Assembly (NCBI RefSeq): GCF_900112365.1 | Contig: NZ_FOLQ01000002.1 | Coordinates: 124,001 to 188,000, forward strand | Source: Spirosoma endophyticum | GTDB lineage: Bacteria > Bacteroidota > Bacteroidia > Cytophagales > Spirosomataceae | Reading direction: 5' to 3' | DNA: 64,000 nt | Part shown: positions 17,091 to 26,478 of the stretch, one piece after another | How the letters are laid out: each line of letters begins with the position of its first letter | Numbering within the stretch: the first letter of the stretch is position 1 | The notes under the pieces: model-generated | Database searches by the model: none | What the model was told of the DNA's origin: nothing | Seen by the model: the letters and a program-made list of their open reading frames with translations, nothing else | Translations under genes and position numbers: made by a program

Positions 17091-18347
17091 ATGTCTCTCA
17101 CCCATTTACGTGTTCTTTTACTGACTCTATTGGCTGCTGGTGGCGCTTTCGCACAGCCAGTTGGGCAACCGCTTACTGTCTGGCGGGAAGGGCAACTCGA
17201 TATTCACCACATTAACACGGGTCAGGGCAATGCTACGTTCGCTGTGTTGCCCGATGGCACTACGTTATTAATTGATGCCGGAGCCATTAACACGCTTGAC
17301 TGGCGTACCGGAAAGCCACGTAATTTACCCGTTAAACCCACTAATGACCGGCAGGCAGGGGAGTGGATTGCCCGGTACATTCGCCAAACGCTACGTTTCC
17401 AGGCTAGCCCCGCTATCGACTACGCGATTATTACCCATTTTCATGATGACCATATGGGGTCACCGTTAAACGTGACCAAAAAATCAGTGGGAGGATACGT
17501 AGCAGCGGGCATCACGGAAGTTACCGAGTTTATTCCGGTCCGGAAAATATTGGATCGGAGCTGGCCGGATTATACCTACCCACGCCCGTTCGAGCGTGAT
17601 TCGATGGTGGTCAATTATCGGCGATTCCTCACCTGGCAAATTCAGCAAAAAGGCCTTATTGCAGAGCGGTTTCAGGCTGGACGAAACGATCAGATCAAGC
17701 TACTGAATCATCCAAAGCCTTATCAAAATTCGTTTGAAATCAGGAACCTGGCCGTTAATGGCGAATTCTGGACAGGTAGGGAACAGGCCACAGAATCGCA
17801 GTTTCCAGACCTGTCGTCGATACCGGCGGCCCAGTACCCGAACGAGAATATGTGCAGCATTGCGTTACGTATCCGGTATGGAAATTTCGACTATATGTCG
17901 GGCGGTGACCTGACCGGCGTATTGCAATTTGGCGAACCGGCCTGGCATGATGTTGAAACCCCGCTAGCCAAGATTGTAGGACCAGTTGATGTACAACTGC
18001 TTGATCATCATGGTTATGAGGATTCTCAGAATGGAGCGCTACTGGCGAGTTTACGTCCGCGGGTGCTGGTCATTCCTGCCTGGGCATCGTCTCATCCGGG
18101 CCGTAAAGTCTTGGAACGAATCTACTCCGACGAATTTTATACGGGCGAACGGGATGTGTTTGCCACCAACCTCCTCGACGAAGCGAAATTGACGATTAGT
18201 GACCTGTTGCCTCGCCTAAAAAGTACATCAGGCCACGTTGTTATCCGCGTTGAACCGGCTGGCAAAACCTATACTGTTCTGGTTATAGATGATGCCGATG
18301 AGTCAATGCGCGTAAAGGCCCTATACGGCCCCTATCAGACGCAGTAA
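17091..18347 (+). CDS. Exported metallo-beta-lactamase protein, ComEC-like
   Basis: A 418-residue protein with a signal peptide (LRVLLLTLLAAGGAFAQ) and a metallo-beta-lactamase domain of the ComEC/Rec2 C-terminal type. The leading strand DIHHINTGQGNATFAVLPDG resembles the D-V-G-Q-G-x-A pattern of that group. The metal site is THFHDDHMG (about residues 115-123), then SGGDLTG and LLDHHGYEDS. ComEC-type domains are linked to extracellular DNA degradation, but other phosphoesterases share the fold. It is immediately downstream of an exported GDPD gene, so both may serve phosphate or nucleotide scavenging. That role is inference. It converges on the patatin gene across about 20 bases. Confidence 0.85.
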   Translation: MSLTHLRVLLLTLLAAGGAFAQPVGQPLTVWREGQLDIHHINTGQGNATFAVLPDGTTLLIDAGAINTLDWRTGKPRNLPVKPTNDRQAGEWIARYIRQTLRFQASPAIDYAIITHFHDDHMGSPLNVTKKSVGGYVAAGITEVTEFIPVRKILDRSWPDYTYPRPFERDSMVVNYRRFLTWQIQQKGLIAERFQAGRNDQIKLLNHPKPYQNSFEIRNLAVNGEFWTGREQATESQFPDLSSIPAAQYPNENMCSIALRIRYGNFDYMSGGDLTGVLQFGEPAWHDVETPLAKIVGPVDVQLLDHHGYEDSQNGALLASLRPRVLVIPAWASSHPGRKVLERIYSDEFYTGERDVFATNLLDEAKLTISDLLPRLKSTSGHVVIRVEPAGKTYTVLVIDDADESMRVKALYGPYQTQ

Positions 18348-18368
18348 AATGAGTTTGGTACATCAGGA

Positions 18369-19358
18369 TTAAACAGACGCATGACTCGCTAATCGATTTG
18401 TTTTCAGCATGTCGGTACCTGCCTGGTAGCCTTGAACAATCATTCGGCCAATGTCTTCGGAAGTGAATCTCATTAGATTGAGGTAGAGGGGTTCGGTAGG
18501 GCGAATGACGGTCAGGCGAAGGGGGTGCCCCTGGCTTTGCTCGCGTTCGGCAAACCGTTCGGCCCAGGCAATATCGTTGTTCACTAACTGATTGACCGTA
18601 ATGTCTTTGACCCGATCCATCAAATTCAACAGGTTTCGGTAATTGAATTTCTCGTTATAAATCTTTTTGGCATGACAGGCTACGCAGGCAATTTCGGTGG
18701 CTCCATCTTCGATAGCGACACGTAGTGGAGCGACTTCCCGCATACCGCCGTCTAAAAAGGCCCGCCGATGATCGCCCCCAATTTGCACGGCTGGCATTAG
18801 AAAAGGCAGTGAGCTACTGGCGTATACATAGTCTAGAAAATTAGGGTCATGAACATCCGCGTAGCACATATCCCCTTCAATAATATCAACGGCACCGACC
18901 TTCAGTTTTACCGGACCGTTTTTAATGGCCTCCAGATTGACGTGACTGCGGATAAGGTTTTTGATGGGTGAATTGTCCAGTAAGCCATCAAAACGGCTCA
19001 TAATCGTATTATAACCCATGCGAAACCGCGACCGAATTACCGCTACGTCGCTGGGTTTAGTGATATTCCTGATCCAGAACTCAATCAAATACTTACCTAC
19101 TTTTACCCAGTCGACCTGGCCCGTTTCGGCTTGTTGACGGGCTGCTTCATTTGCGATGAAGGTTGCATTCAGACTCCCCACCGAAATGCCATAAAGACTG
19201 TCCGGAACAAAACCCGATTCAAAAAGTGCCATAACGGCCCCAACCTGAAAAGCACCTTTAAGGGAGCCGCCCCCCAGCACAAGCGCTTTCAACGGTAGTT
19301 GTGTTTTTGGCGGAGCGGAGTCGAGCTGCGGAACCGGCGGGATTGGATTATCAACCAT
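18369..19358 (-). CDS. Patatin-like phospholipase
   Basis: A 329-residue patatin/RssA-type lipid acyl hydrolase. The oxyanion hole is LGGGSLKGAFQVG (from residue 28), the nucleophile Ser62 sits in GISVGSLNA, and the partner Asp203 is in FLDGGMREVAPL, completing the Ser-Asp dyad. No signal peptide is seen, so it acts on membrane lipids from the cytosolic side or in the cytosol. The N-terminal 20 residues are Pro-rich. The gene is convergent with the GDPD/MBL pair and divergent from the polyprenyl synthetase gene. The true lipid substrate is unknown. Confidence 0.88.
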   Translation of the reverse strand: MVDNPIPPVPQLDSAPPKTQLPLKALVLGGGSLKGAFQVGAVMALFESGFVPDSLYGISVGSLNATFIANEAARQQAETGQVDWVKVGKYLIEFWIRNITKPSDVAVIRSRFRMGYNTIMSRFDGLLDNSPIKNLIRSHVNLEAIKNGPVKLKVGAVDIIEGDMCYADVHDPNFLDYVYASSSLPFLMPAVQIGGDHRRAFLDGGMREVAPLRVAIEDGATEIACVACHAKKIYNEKFNYRNLLNLMDRVKDITVNQLVNNDIAWAERFAEREQSQGHPLRLTVIRPTEPLYLNLMRFTSEDIGRMIVQGYQAGTDMLKTNRLASHASV

Positions 19359-19608
19359 AAAGAGCCTTTATTCGTGTCGGGAATGGAACACACGGGTGGA
19401 AAATTGAATCTTTTTGGACAATAAACAAAACGAATCTGTTATGGGATAGTTGTGCGAACGTAGTCTGGTTTTCAAAATGGCTTTTCGGCGTCTGCACTTT
19501 CCTTACTATACTTGCCAGAAATTTAGTCGACAGTCGTTCGTCAAACGTCGCTAGCAGTAGCGTCACCCATTGGCTGTCGACTAATGACTATCGACTACCA
19601 ACTCCAAT

Positions 19609-20583
19609 ATGCCTATTACCGTTGCTGAGATACAAGCCCCAATTGCTGCCGAAATGGAGTTGTTCGAGCAGAAGTTTCGGGGTCAAATGAAAAGCGACGT
19701 CATGCTTCTCGACCAAATCATGAAGTATATCGTGAAGCGGAAGGGCAAGCAACTCCGTCCCATGTTCGTATTTCTGATGGCGGGGGTTTGTGGTCAGATT
19801 ACGGAATCAACGTACCGGGGGGCGTCACTTATTGAATTACTGCATACGGCTACGCTTGTTCATGACGACGTAGTCGACGATTCCAACTACCGGCGTGGAT
19901 TCTTCTCCATCAATGCACTCTGGAAAAACAAAATAGCCGTGCTCGTGGGCGATTATCTCCTGTCGCGGGGCCTGTTGCTGTCGGTAGACAATGGCGATTT
20001 TGACTTGCTTCGACTCGTTTCGACGGCCGTGCGCGAAATCAGTGAAGGCGAATTGCTTCAACTGTATAAAGCCCGTCGTCTGGACATTACCGAAACAGTT
20101 TATTATGATATTATTCGGCAGAAAACGGCTTCCCTTATTGCTGCCTGCTGTGCCGTAGGTGCCAGATCAGCCGGTGTTGACCAGGCAATTATCGAGAAGG
20201 CCCGCACGTTTGGCGAGAAAGTGGGGATTGCCTTCCAGATCAAAGACGATTTGTTCGACTACGGCACGGCCGAAGTGGGCAAGCCGCTGGGAATTGATAT
20301 CAAAGAGAAAAAAATGACGTTGCCTCTCATCTATGCCCTCAACAAGGCTGGTTATTTGGAAAGGCGCCGAATTATTAACATCATTAAAAACGAAAGCGAA
20401 AAGCCAAAGAAGGTTAATGAAGTAATTGATTTCGTTAAAAATTCGGGTGGGATTGACTATGCTACCCAGGCTATGAATCACTACGTTGCCGAGGCTCAGA
20501 CGCTACTGGATTCGTTCCCCGATTCTTCCTATCGGCAATCGTTGTATAAGCTGGTACAATACACCATTGACCGGAGCAAATAA
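19609..20583 (+). CDS. Polyprenyl diphosphate synthase
   Basis: A 324-residue trans-prenyltransferase. The first aspartate-rich motif DDVVD is at 86-90 in HDDVVDDSNYRRG and the second is in FQIKDDLFDYG. GKQLRP at 46-51 is the usual substrate-binding region. It elongates farnesyl or geranyl diphosphate with isopentenyl diphosphate, most likely to the long side chain of menaquinone (IspB/HepT-like), as in related bacteria. Chain length cannot be read from the sequence. Cytosolic. A CATATTTG-type promoter is not obvious upstream; the 250-base gap before it includes a short repeat (gactaatgactatcgacta) just in front of the start. Confidence 0.9.
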   Translation: MPITVAEIQAPIAAEMELFEQKFRGQMKSDVMLLDQIMKYIVKRKGKQLRPMFVFLMAGVCGQITESTYRGASLIELLHTATLVHDDVVDDSNYRRGFFSINALWKNKIAVLVGDYLLSRGLLLSVDNGDFDLLRLVSTAVREISEGELLQLYKARRLDITETVYYDIIRQKTASLIAACCAVGARSAGVDQAIIEKARTFGEKVGIAFQIKDDLFDYGTAEVGKPLGIDIKEKKMTLPLIYALNKAGYLERRRIINIIKNESEKPKKVNEVIDFVKNSGGIDYATQAMNHYVAEAQTLLDSFPDSSYRQSLYKLVQYTIDRSK

Positions 20584-20642
20584 AGAAAATACGCTTCTCT
20601 GGCTGCTGAACAGCAAACGACATCGGCCCTGTAATTTGTTTG

Positions 20643-20650
20643 TACATTTG
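20643..20650 (+). promoter_or_regulatory. Candidate -7 element for the PafA gene
   Basis: TACATTTG matches TAnnTTTG exactly, 28 bases before the start codon, giving a plausible leader of about 20 bases. No clear -33 motif is seen. Confidence 0.4.
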
Positions 20651-20677
20651 TAGACCCAATCCTTCTAAAACGGCTAT

Positions 20678-22348
20678 ATGCGTCTTTTTTCTCCCTTTAT
20701 TCTGATTGCACTGCTTACCACGTCGGTCATTGCTCAACCTAAAAAAAGTACCGTAACGATTCCTGCCTCAGGAAATGGCCAACGCCTGGCGCGGCCGAAG
20801 CTTGTTGTAGGTATTGTGGTTGATCAGATGCGGTATGATTACCTATACCGCTACTACGACAAATTTGGAACCGGTGGTTTTCGGCGGATGATGGATGGCG
20901 GGTTCAACGCCCGTAATAACCATTACCACTATGCTGCTACGTATACGGGCCCTGGTCATGCTGCTGTGTATACGGGCTCTGCTCCAGCGCTCAATGGTAT
21001 TGTTGGTAACGATTTCTACGAGAGAAATCTTGGTCGGTTAATGTACTGTGCCGAAGATACCTCCGTCAGTACAGTTGGCAATACCGGAACGGCTGGTAAA
21101 ATGTCGCCACGGAATCTGCTGGTGACTACCATTGGCGACCAACTTAAGCTGGCTACGGACGGGCGTGCTAAAGTTGTGGGGATTGCTCTGAAAGACCGGG
21201 GCGCTATTCTGCCGGCGGGTCACACGGCGAACGCAGCCTACTGGTTCGACTCGAAAGACGGCAATTTTATTAGCAGTACTTTTTATCAAAAGGAATTGCC
21301 TCAATGGGTCCAGGCGTTCAATGCCCGCAAATTACCTGAGCAATTCATAACCCAGAAGTGGGAGCCAACGTTAGCGGCAAATCAATACGCTGAAAGTACC
21401 CCCGATGATGAACCATACGAGGCTTCAATGGCGGGAGAAGACAAACCTGTTTTTCCACATAGCTTCGCTGTTCAGGCAGGTGGACTTAAATACGAGCCGC
21501 TACGTACCAGCCCGTATGGTGACCAGATTACCAAAGAATTTGCGCTGGCTGCCATAAAAGGTGAACAATTAGGTCAGCATGACGTAACGGATATGCTGTG
21601 CCTCAGCTTCTCTTCACCCGATTACATCGGTCATGCCTTTGGTACGCACGCGGTTGAAACAGAGGATAATTACATTCGACTCGACCGGCAGTTGGCCGAT
21701 ATTTTTGCGCAGCTGGACGCGACCGTTGGCAAGGGACAGTGGCTGGCGTTTTTATCCGCCGACCATGGTGCGGTTGATGCACCGGGCTTCCTACAGATGA
21801 ACCGTATTCCGGCCGGAACAAGAGGCTACGGAGACATTAGCGATCTTGTAAAAAGTACGCTCGAAAAAGCGTACGGACCCGGACAATGGGTGCTGTCTTA
21901 CATCAACCAGCAGATTTATCTGAACCATACATTGCTGACAGAGAAGAAGATTGCCATGCAGGACGTCTATGAGTTGTTACGTACTGTATTATTGAAGCAA
22001 AAGGCAATTGTTAACGTCATAAATCTACACAATCTCGGGGCAGAAGCGCTGCCAGAATTGCAGGCTAATCTGTTTCGAAACGTGAACCACCCGAATCGGA
22101 GTGGCGATTTCTACGTGATGCAGCCTCCGGGCTGGATTGAGGGACGTAGCAAAGGTACTACGCATGGAACCGTCTACGCTTATGATACGCACGTACCGTT
22201 TCTGCTCTATGGCTGGGGTATAAAACCCGGTCAGACCCTACGCCGGACGCACGTTCACGATATTGCCCCAACGATCACGGCGCTGTTAAGTCTTCTCGAA
22301 CCCAGTGGCTGCATCGGCAACCCCGTTGAGGAAGCGATTAGTAAGTGA
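20678..22348 (+). CDS. pafA: PafA-type alkaline phosphatase
   Basis: A 556-residue exported phosphatase of the alkaline phosphatase superfamily. A signal peptide (residues 1-19, ending SVIA) is followed by the metal-binding Asp49 in GIVVDQMRYDYL and the nucleophile motif YTGPGHA with the likely catalytic Thr90. LSADHGAVD and TTHGTVYAYDTHVP supply the later metal ligands. PafA enzymes are calcium-activated periplasmic phosphomonoesterases found in Bacteroidota that release phosphate from many esters and are not inhibited by phosphate. The presence of GDPD and MBL genes 4 kb upstream hints at a phosphate-scavenging neighbourhood. An NPP-like phosphodiesterase is the main alternative. Confidence 0.85.
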   Translation: MRLFSPFILIALLTTSVIAQPKKSTVTIPASGNGQRLARPKLVVGIVVDQMRYDYLYRYYDKFGTGGFRRMMDGGFNARNNHYHYAATYTGPGHAAVYTGSAPALNGIVGNDFYERNLGRLMYCAEDTSVSTVGNTGTAGKMSPRNLLVTTIGDQLKLATDGRAKVVGIALKDRGAILPAGHTANAAYWFDSKDGNFISSTFYQKELPQWVQAFNARKLPEQFITQKWEPTLAANQYAESTPDDEPYEASMAGEDKPVFPHSFAVQAGGLKYEPLRTSPYGDQITKEFALAAIKGEQLGQHDVTDMLCLSFSSPDYIGHAFGTHAVETEDNYIRLDRQLADIFAQLDATVGKGQWLAFLSADHGAVDAPGFLQMNRIPAGTRGYGDISDLVKSTLEKAYGPGQWVLSYINQQIYLNHTLLTEKKIAMQDVYELLRTVLLKQKAIVNVINLHNLGAEALPELQANLFRNVNHPNRSGDFYVMQPPGWIEGRSKGTTHGTVYAYDTHVPFLLYGWGIKPGQTLRRTHVHDIAPTITALLSLLEPSGCIGNPVEEAISK

Positions 22349-22365
22349 TCGGGGCCGCCCGCGCG

Positions 22366-22441
22366 GTATGATGTATGGTATAGGATGTATTGATTTCGAA
22401 TAGTTGTCGCAGCCTATACCATATAGCCTCCATCATACATC
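22366..22441 (+). repeat. Palindromic repeat family B, copy 1
   Basis: Between the PafA and BirA stops. The left part, gtatgatgtatggtatagga followed by tgtattg, and the right part, catatagcctccatcatac, match the reverse complement of 40760-40824 at 25 of 30 and 19 of 21 positions. The BirA stop codon (22433-22435) lies in the right arm. Confidence 0.75.
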
Positions 22442-23254
22442 CCAAACAAAACTTACTTCTTTAAACCCAAAATACCGCACTTTCCCGTCGTCGGCGATGG
22501 CTAAGCGACCAGTGTCATCAACACCGATGATTATACCTCGGAAAAAGTGCCCTTCGCTCTCGAACCCATGTTCCTCCTGAAAGCGATAGAGTATCTGTAA
22601 ATAATTGATTTTTAACGTATCCCGATTACCTGATCGCAATTGAAGGTAACGTTGTTCCAGCGTTTCACAGAGTCGGCTAAGCAGTCCTGGCAGGTCATAC
22701 GTATTAGGAAGTGGAGCTTGTAGTTGGAGGGACGTAGCGGTTTGATAGCCAAATTCGGTCTGATTTACATTTAGACCGATGCCAACTATCGACCAGGCAA
22801 TTCCGTAACCATGCAGGGTATTCTCGATTAAAATTCCGCCTAATTTCTGGTCACCAACGTAAATGTCATTGGGCCATTTGATACGTAGTGAATTGCCAAC
22901 AAGTGGTTGAAGCGTATCGTATATACCCAACGAAATAGCCATGTTAAGCCAGAACTGTTCGGTAGCCGTGAGAAACGAGGGTTTGAGGATGAGCGAAAAC
23001 GTTAGATTTTGTCCCGACTGAGCTTCCCACTGATTGCCACGTTGTCCACGCCCGGCCGTTTGGTTATCCGTTATGACAAGGGTTCCTTCAGCGGGGTCTG
23101 TTTGGACAATCAAAGCAGACGCTTCGTCGTTAGTAGACTGACAGCTTGGCAGGTATTGGATTTTTTGCCCAAGAAAAAGTGTTTTGGGATAGATTTTGTA
23201 CAAAATAATGTGTAGTTTAGTAGTAAAGCTGATGAATGGTACTGCGAAAGTCAA
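22433..23254 (-). CDS. birA: Biotin--[acetyl-CoA-carboxylase] ligase BirA
   Basis: A 273-residue class I biotin protein ligase that activates biotin with ATP and attaches it to the carrier domain of carboxylases. The biotin-binding GRGQRG is at residues 68-73, KWPND at 126-130, and KLGGILIE begins at catalytic Lys137. There is no N-terminal helix-turn-helix, so it is a ligase only and not a repressor of the E. coli type. The last three residues and stop codon overlap a repeat arm. It is divergent from rsfS with 57 bases between, the arrangement common in related genomes. Confidence 0.92.
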   Translation of the reverse strand: MTFAVPFISFTTKLHIILYKIYPKTLFLGQKIQYLPSCQSTNDEASALIVQTDPAEGTLVITDNQTAGRGQRGNQWEAQSGQNLTFSLILKPSFLTATEQFWLNMAISLGIYDTLQPLVGNSLRIKWPNDIYVGDQKLGGILIENTLHGYGIAWSIVGIGLNVNQTEFGYQTATSLQLQAPLPNTYDLPGLLSRLCETLEQRYLQLRSGNRDTLKINYLQILYRFQEEHGFESEGHFFRGIIIGVDDTGRLAIADDGKVRYFGFKEVSFVWDV

Positions 23255-23311
23255 GTGATCTTAACCAATGTACCCGCTGATTGGCTTATCGTGCCATGTT
23301 AAACCGAAAGC

Positions 23312-23707
23312 ATGAGAAGTAACAAAAACCATGAGTACACCGCCGAGCAGATCCGTGACTTCGTTGTTCAGGGTATGCAGGAAAAAAAAGCGCAGGACAT
23401 TGTTGTAATGGACCTGCGTAATGTTAAAAACGCCATCTGTGATTACTTCGTTCTTTGTTCGGGTAATTCTGATACGCAGATTGATTCCATCTCTACTTCC
23501 GTTGAAGAAGAAGTATATAAAGCCAGCAAACAAGATCCCTGGCATAAAGAAGGGAAATTGAACCGGGAATGGATTCTGCTGGATTATGTCGATGTAGTCG
23601 CTCACGTCTTTAAAAAAGATCGCCGGGCTTTCTATGATCTCGAACAACTTTGGGGCGATGCTGAGATTCATTTGATTCAAGATAATGAATTTACGGCTGC
23701 GTCCTGA
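23312..23707 (+). CDS. rsfS: Ribosome silencing factor RsfS
   Basis: A 131-residue protein of the RsfS/Iojap family. It binds ribosomal protein uL14 and blocks joining of the 30S and 50S subunits in starvation. Diagnostic segments are DIVVMDLRNVKNAICDYFVL, CSGNSDTQIDSIS and the C-terminal LDYVDVVAHVFKKDRRAFYD, followed by LEQLWGDAEI. Full length. It precedes ftsH on the same strand, a conserved pairing in this phylum; the gap of 153 bases contains a minus-strand open frame I do not accept as a gene. Confidence 0.93.
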   Translation: MRSNKNHEYTAEQIRDFVVQGMQEKKAQDIVVMDLRNVKNAICDYFVLCSGNSDTQIDSISTSVEEEVYKASKQDPWHKEGKLNREWILLDYVDVVAHVFKKDRRAFYDLEQLWGDAEIHLIQDNEFTAAS

Positions 23708-23860
23708 GAGATTGAATTAGTTTGACAACGTAGTCGGCAAGCAGGTCTGTTTTGGTCCGTCTATGGGGTCGATTGACCGTCTGTCCCAAGCGTTTAGCAA
23801 TAGAAACATTCATTCGCAAAACGGTGTTACCCATGTAATCCGTTTGTACAACCTGAGGAA

Positions 23861-25897
23861 ATGGCAGAGAATAATAATAGAAATCCGTTATCACCACGTA
23901 GTGGGCCCCGTAAGCCTAACTTTCAAGGGTGGATTGTTGCGTTGCTGATTGCTGCCATTCTTGGCATTACATTCTTCAACCGGAGTTCAGCCACCCGCGA
24001 AATACCGCAGAAGCGGTTTGAGCAAATGGTGAAAGAGCATGAGGTGGCCGATGTTGTAATAGTCAATGACAAAATTGCCGAAATCACACTGACCCAACAA
24101 GCTGCTCAAAGCCCTAAATACAAAAGTTTATTCGCCGAAAAACCATATTTCGGTAGTAATCATGGGCCGCATTTTCAAATCCAGATTGCGTCTGGCGAAA
24201 CCTTCAAAAAGGACCTGGATGCTATGGAGAAAGACACGCCTGCTAACGAAAAGGTTGAATACCGATTCGAACAGCGTAGTGACTTTGGTAGTATCATTAG
24301 CACTTGGGGTTTCCTGATCGTGATGATTCTAGCCATGTATTTCCTGCTTGGCCGGATGTCGGGCGCGGGTGGACCGGGTGGCCAGATTTTCAATATCGGG
24401 AAATCAAAAGCTGCGCTGTTCGACGCTGATAATAAGGTGAAAATCACCTTCAATGACGTAGCAGGTCTGGATGAAGCTAAGGAGGAAATTAAGGAAATCG
24501 TTGACTACCTGAAAAATCCGACCAAATTCACCAAGCTGGGCGCAAAAATTCCCAAAGGAGCTTTGCTTATCGGCCCTCCGGGTACGGGTAAAACCTTGCT
24601 GGCGAAGGCTGTAGCAGGTGAAGCGGCTGTACCGTTCTTTTCACTGTCGGGTTCCGACTTCGTGGAGATGTTCGTTGGGGTAGGAGCTGCCCGTGTACGT
24701 GACTTGTTCAAGCAAGCGAAAGAGAAAGCGCCCTGTATCATCTTTATCGATGAGATTGATGCTGTAGGCCGCTCACGCGGACGCGGTTCAATGCCGGGTG
24801 CTAACGATGAGCGTGAGAATACGCTGAACTCGTTGCTGGTTGAAATGGATGGTTTCGCTACCGATTCAGGGATTATTATCTTGGCGGCTACCAACCGTCC
24901 CGACGTACTTGATTCGGCTCTGCAACGCCCTGGCCGTTTTGACCGCCAGATCAGCATTGACAAGCCAGATATTATCGGTCGCGAAGCAATCTTCCGGGTG
25001 CATTTGAAACCAATCAAATTGTCAAACGATGTTGACCCAAGAGAACTGGCTGCGCAAACACCCGGTTTTGCGGGCGCAGAAATCGCGAACGTTTGTAATG
25101 AAGCAGCCCTGATTGCCGCACGTAGCGATAAGGAATCTGTTGACATGAAGGACTTTCAGGATGCCATGGATCGCGTAATCGGTGGTTTGGAGAAGAAGAA
25201 TAAAATCATCTCTCCAGACGAGAAAGAAATCGTTGCCTACCATGAAGCAGGTCACGCGGTGGCTGGCTGGTTCCTGGAGCATGCTGATCCCCTCGTTAAG
25301 GTGACCATTGTGCCACGTGGCGTATCGGCGCTTGGTTACGCACAATACCTGCCGCGTGAACAGTATCTGTATCGCACCGAACAGCTTATGGACGAAATGT
25401 GTATGGCGTTGGGTGGCCGGGCAGCAGAAGACCTGATTTTTGGTAAAGTGTCGACAGGTGCGTTGAGCGATCTGGAGCGAATTACCAAACTGGCCTACAG
25501 CATGGTGACGATGTATGGGATGAATGATAAAATCGGAAACATATCATTCTACGATTCCAAGCAGTCAGACTACAACTTCAACAAGCCGTATTCTGAGGAA
25601 ACTGCCAAGTACATCGACCAGGAAGTTCGGGACATCGTCGCTATGGCCTATACACGCACGAAGGAGATGCTGACAGAGCACCGTGACGCCTTGGAAATTT
25701 TGGCTAAGGAATTACTTGAGAAAGAGATTCTTTATCAAAATGATCTCGTCCGATTGATTGGTAAGCGTCCGTTTGAACGTGAGACTGTCTATCAGGCCTA
25801 CAAAAACAAAGGTGTCGCTGAAGAGATTAAGGAAGAGATCGGAAAGGAATCTAAACCTGCCGAAACAGAACCTGAATCCATTGCCGATATACTTTAA
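23861..25897 (+). CDS. ftsH: ATP-dependent zinc metalloprotease FtsH
   Basis: A 678-residue inner-membrane AAA+ protease that degrades misfolded membrane proteins and selected regulators as a hexamer. TM1 is at about 23-40, a periplasmic region follows, and TM2 is at about 148-163. The AAA domain has Walker A GPPGTGKT at 238-245, Walker [12 protein letters not shown], and the second region of homology ([20 protein letters not shown]). The zinc site is HEAGH at 461-465. The C-terminal tail is acidic and polar. The first 20 residues are polar and Asn/Pro-rich. A bidirectional terminator follows. Confidence 0.97.
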   Translation: MAENNNRNPLSPRSGPRKPNFQGWIVALLIAAILGITFFNRSSATREIPQKRFEQMVKEHEVADVVIVNDKIAEITLTQQAAQSPKYKSLFAEKPYFGSNHGPHFQIQIASGETFKKDLDAMEKDTPANEKVEYRFEQRSDFGSIISTWGFLIVMILAMYFLLGRMSGAGGPGGQIFNIGKSKAALFDADNKVKITFNDVAGLDEAKEEIKEIVDYLKNPTKFTKLGAKIPKGALLIGPPGTGKTLLAKAVAGEAAVPFFSLSGSDFVEMFVGVGAARVRDLFKQAKEKAPCIIFIDEIDAVGRSRGRGSMPGANDERENTLNSLLVEMDGFATDSGIIILAATNRPDVLDSALQRPGRFDRQISIDKPDIIGREAIFRVHLKPIKLSNDVDPRELAAQTPGFAGAEIANVCNEAALIAARSDKESVDMKDFQDAMDRVIGGLEKKNKIISPDEKEIVAYHEAGHAVAGWFLEHADPLVKVTIVPRGVSALGYAQYLPREQYLYRTEQLMDEMCMALGGRAAEDLIFGKVSTGALSDLERITKLAYSMVTMYGMNDKIGNISFYDSKQSDYNFNKPYSEETAKYIDQEVRDIVAMAYTRTKEMLTEHRDALEILAKELLEKEILYQNDLVRLIGKRPFERETVYQAYKNKGVAEEIKEEIGKESKPAETEPESIADIL

Positions 25898-25902
25898 GTA
25901 AT

Positions 25903-25949
25903 CACAAAAAAGAGGGCTATGCTGCAAAGTGTAGCCCTCTTTTTTTGTG
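25903..25949. terminator. Bidirectional terminator between ftsH and the YfcE-like gene
   Basis: The stem cacaaaaaagagggcta / tagccctctttttttgtg has runs of A on one side and T on the other, so it works in both directions. It lies between two convergent stops. Confidence 0.85.
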
Positions 25950-25950
25950 A

Positions 25951-26442
25951 TTATTTCTTTCCCAGCTCAATTACCTGCATATCGGTGATCTGACGATCCT
26001 GGAGCGTAAACCGAATAGCGGTTCGCATGATATGGAAACCAGTTTTCCCCGCTGCACCTGGGTTAAGATAAAGCAGATTATGCATGGTTGGGTCGCGCTT
26101 TACCTTTAAAATATGGGAATGACCGCAAACAAAAATATCGGGTAGATTCACTTGTAACTGTGGTCGGACTTGAGGGTTGTATTTTGGTGGAGCCCCGCCA
26201 ATATGCGTTATCCAAACGTCCAGCCCTTCGAGCAAAAAGCGTTGATTTAGGGGTAAGGCATTAGTCTCATTGTCGATATTCCCGCTTACGATGCGCAACG
26301 GGCGAAAAGCTTGTAGTTGTTCTACAATAGTAAGGTCACCTATGTCACCCGCGTGCCACAGCTCATCACAGTTGTCAAAATGAGTGAAAATTTTCGGATC
26401 GAGATAACTGTGTGTATCTGAAAGTAAGCCAATACGTGTCAT
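25951..26442 (-). CDS. YfcE-like metallophosphoesterase
   Basis: A 163-residue calcineurin-like phosphodiesterase of the YfcE/MJ0936 family. All motifs are present: LLSDTHSYL with Asp9 and His11, HAGDIGD with Asp33, SGNIDN with Asn55, WITHIGGAP, and VCGHSHILK. These bind two divalent metals; family members hydrolyse phosphodiesters in vitro and the cellular substrate is unknown. Cytosolic. It is separated from the acyl-CoA ligase upstream by about 36 bases on the same strand, so the two are probably co-transcribed. Confidence 0.9.
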   Translation of the reverse strand: MTRIGLLSDTHSYLDPKIFTHFDNCDELWHAGDIGDLTIVEQLQAFRPLRIVSGNIDNETNALPLNQRFLLEGLDVWITHIGGAPPKYNPQVRPQLQVNLPDIFVCGHSHILKVKRDPTMHNLLYLNPGAAGKTGFHIMRTAIRFTLQDRQITDMQVIELGKK

Positions 26443-26478
26443 AAAACAGGTTGTAATGGAAGACCGACGGGCCGGTTT

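Noticed and set aside
23691..23897. 68-residue minus-strand open frame in the rsfS-ftsH gap
   Set aside because: It overlaps the end of rsfS and the start of ftsH in antisense, has no recognisable domain and no promoter or terminator of its own.
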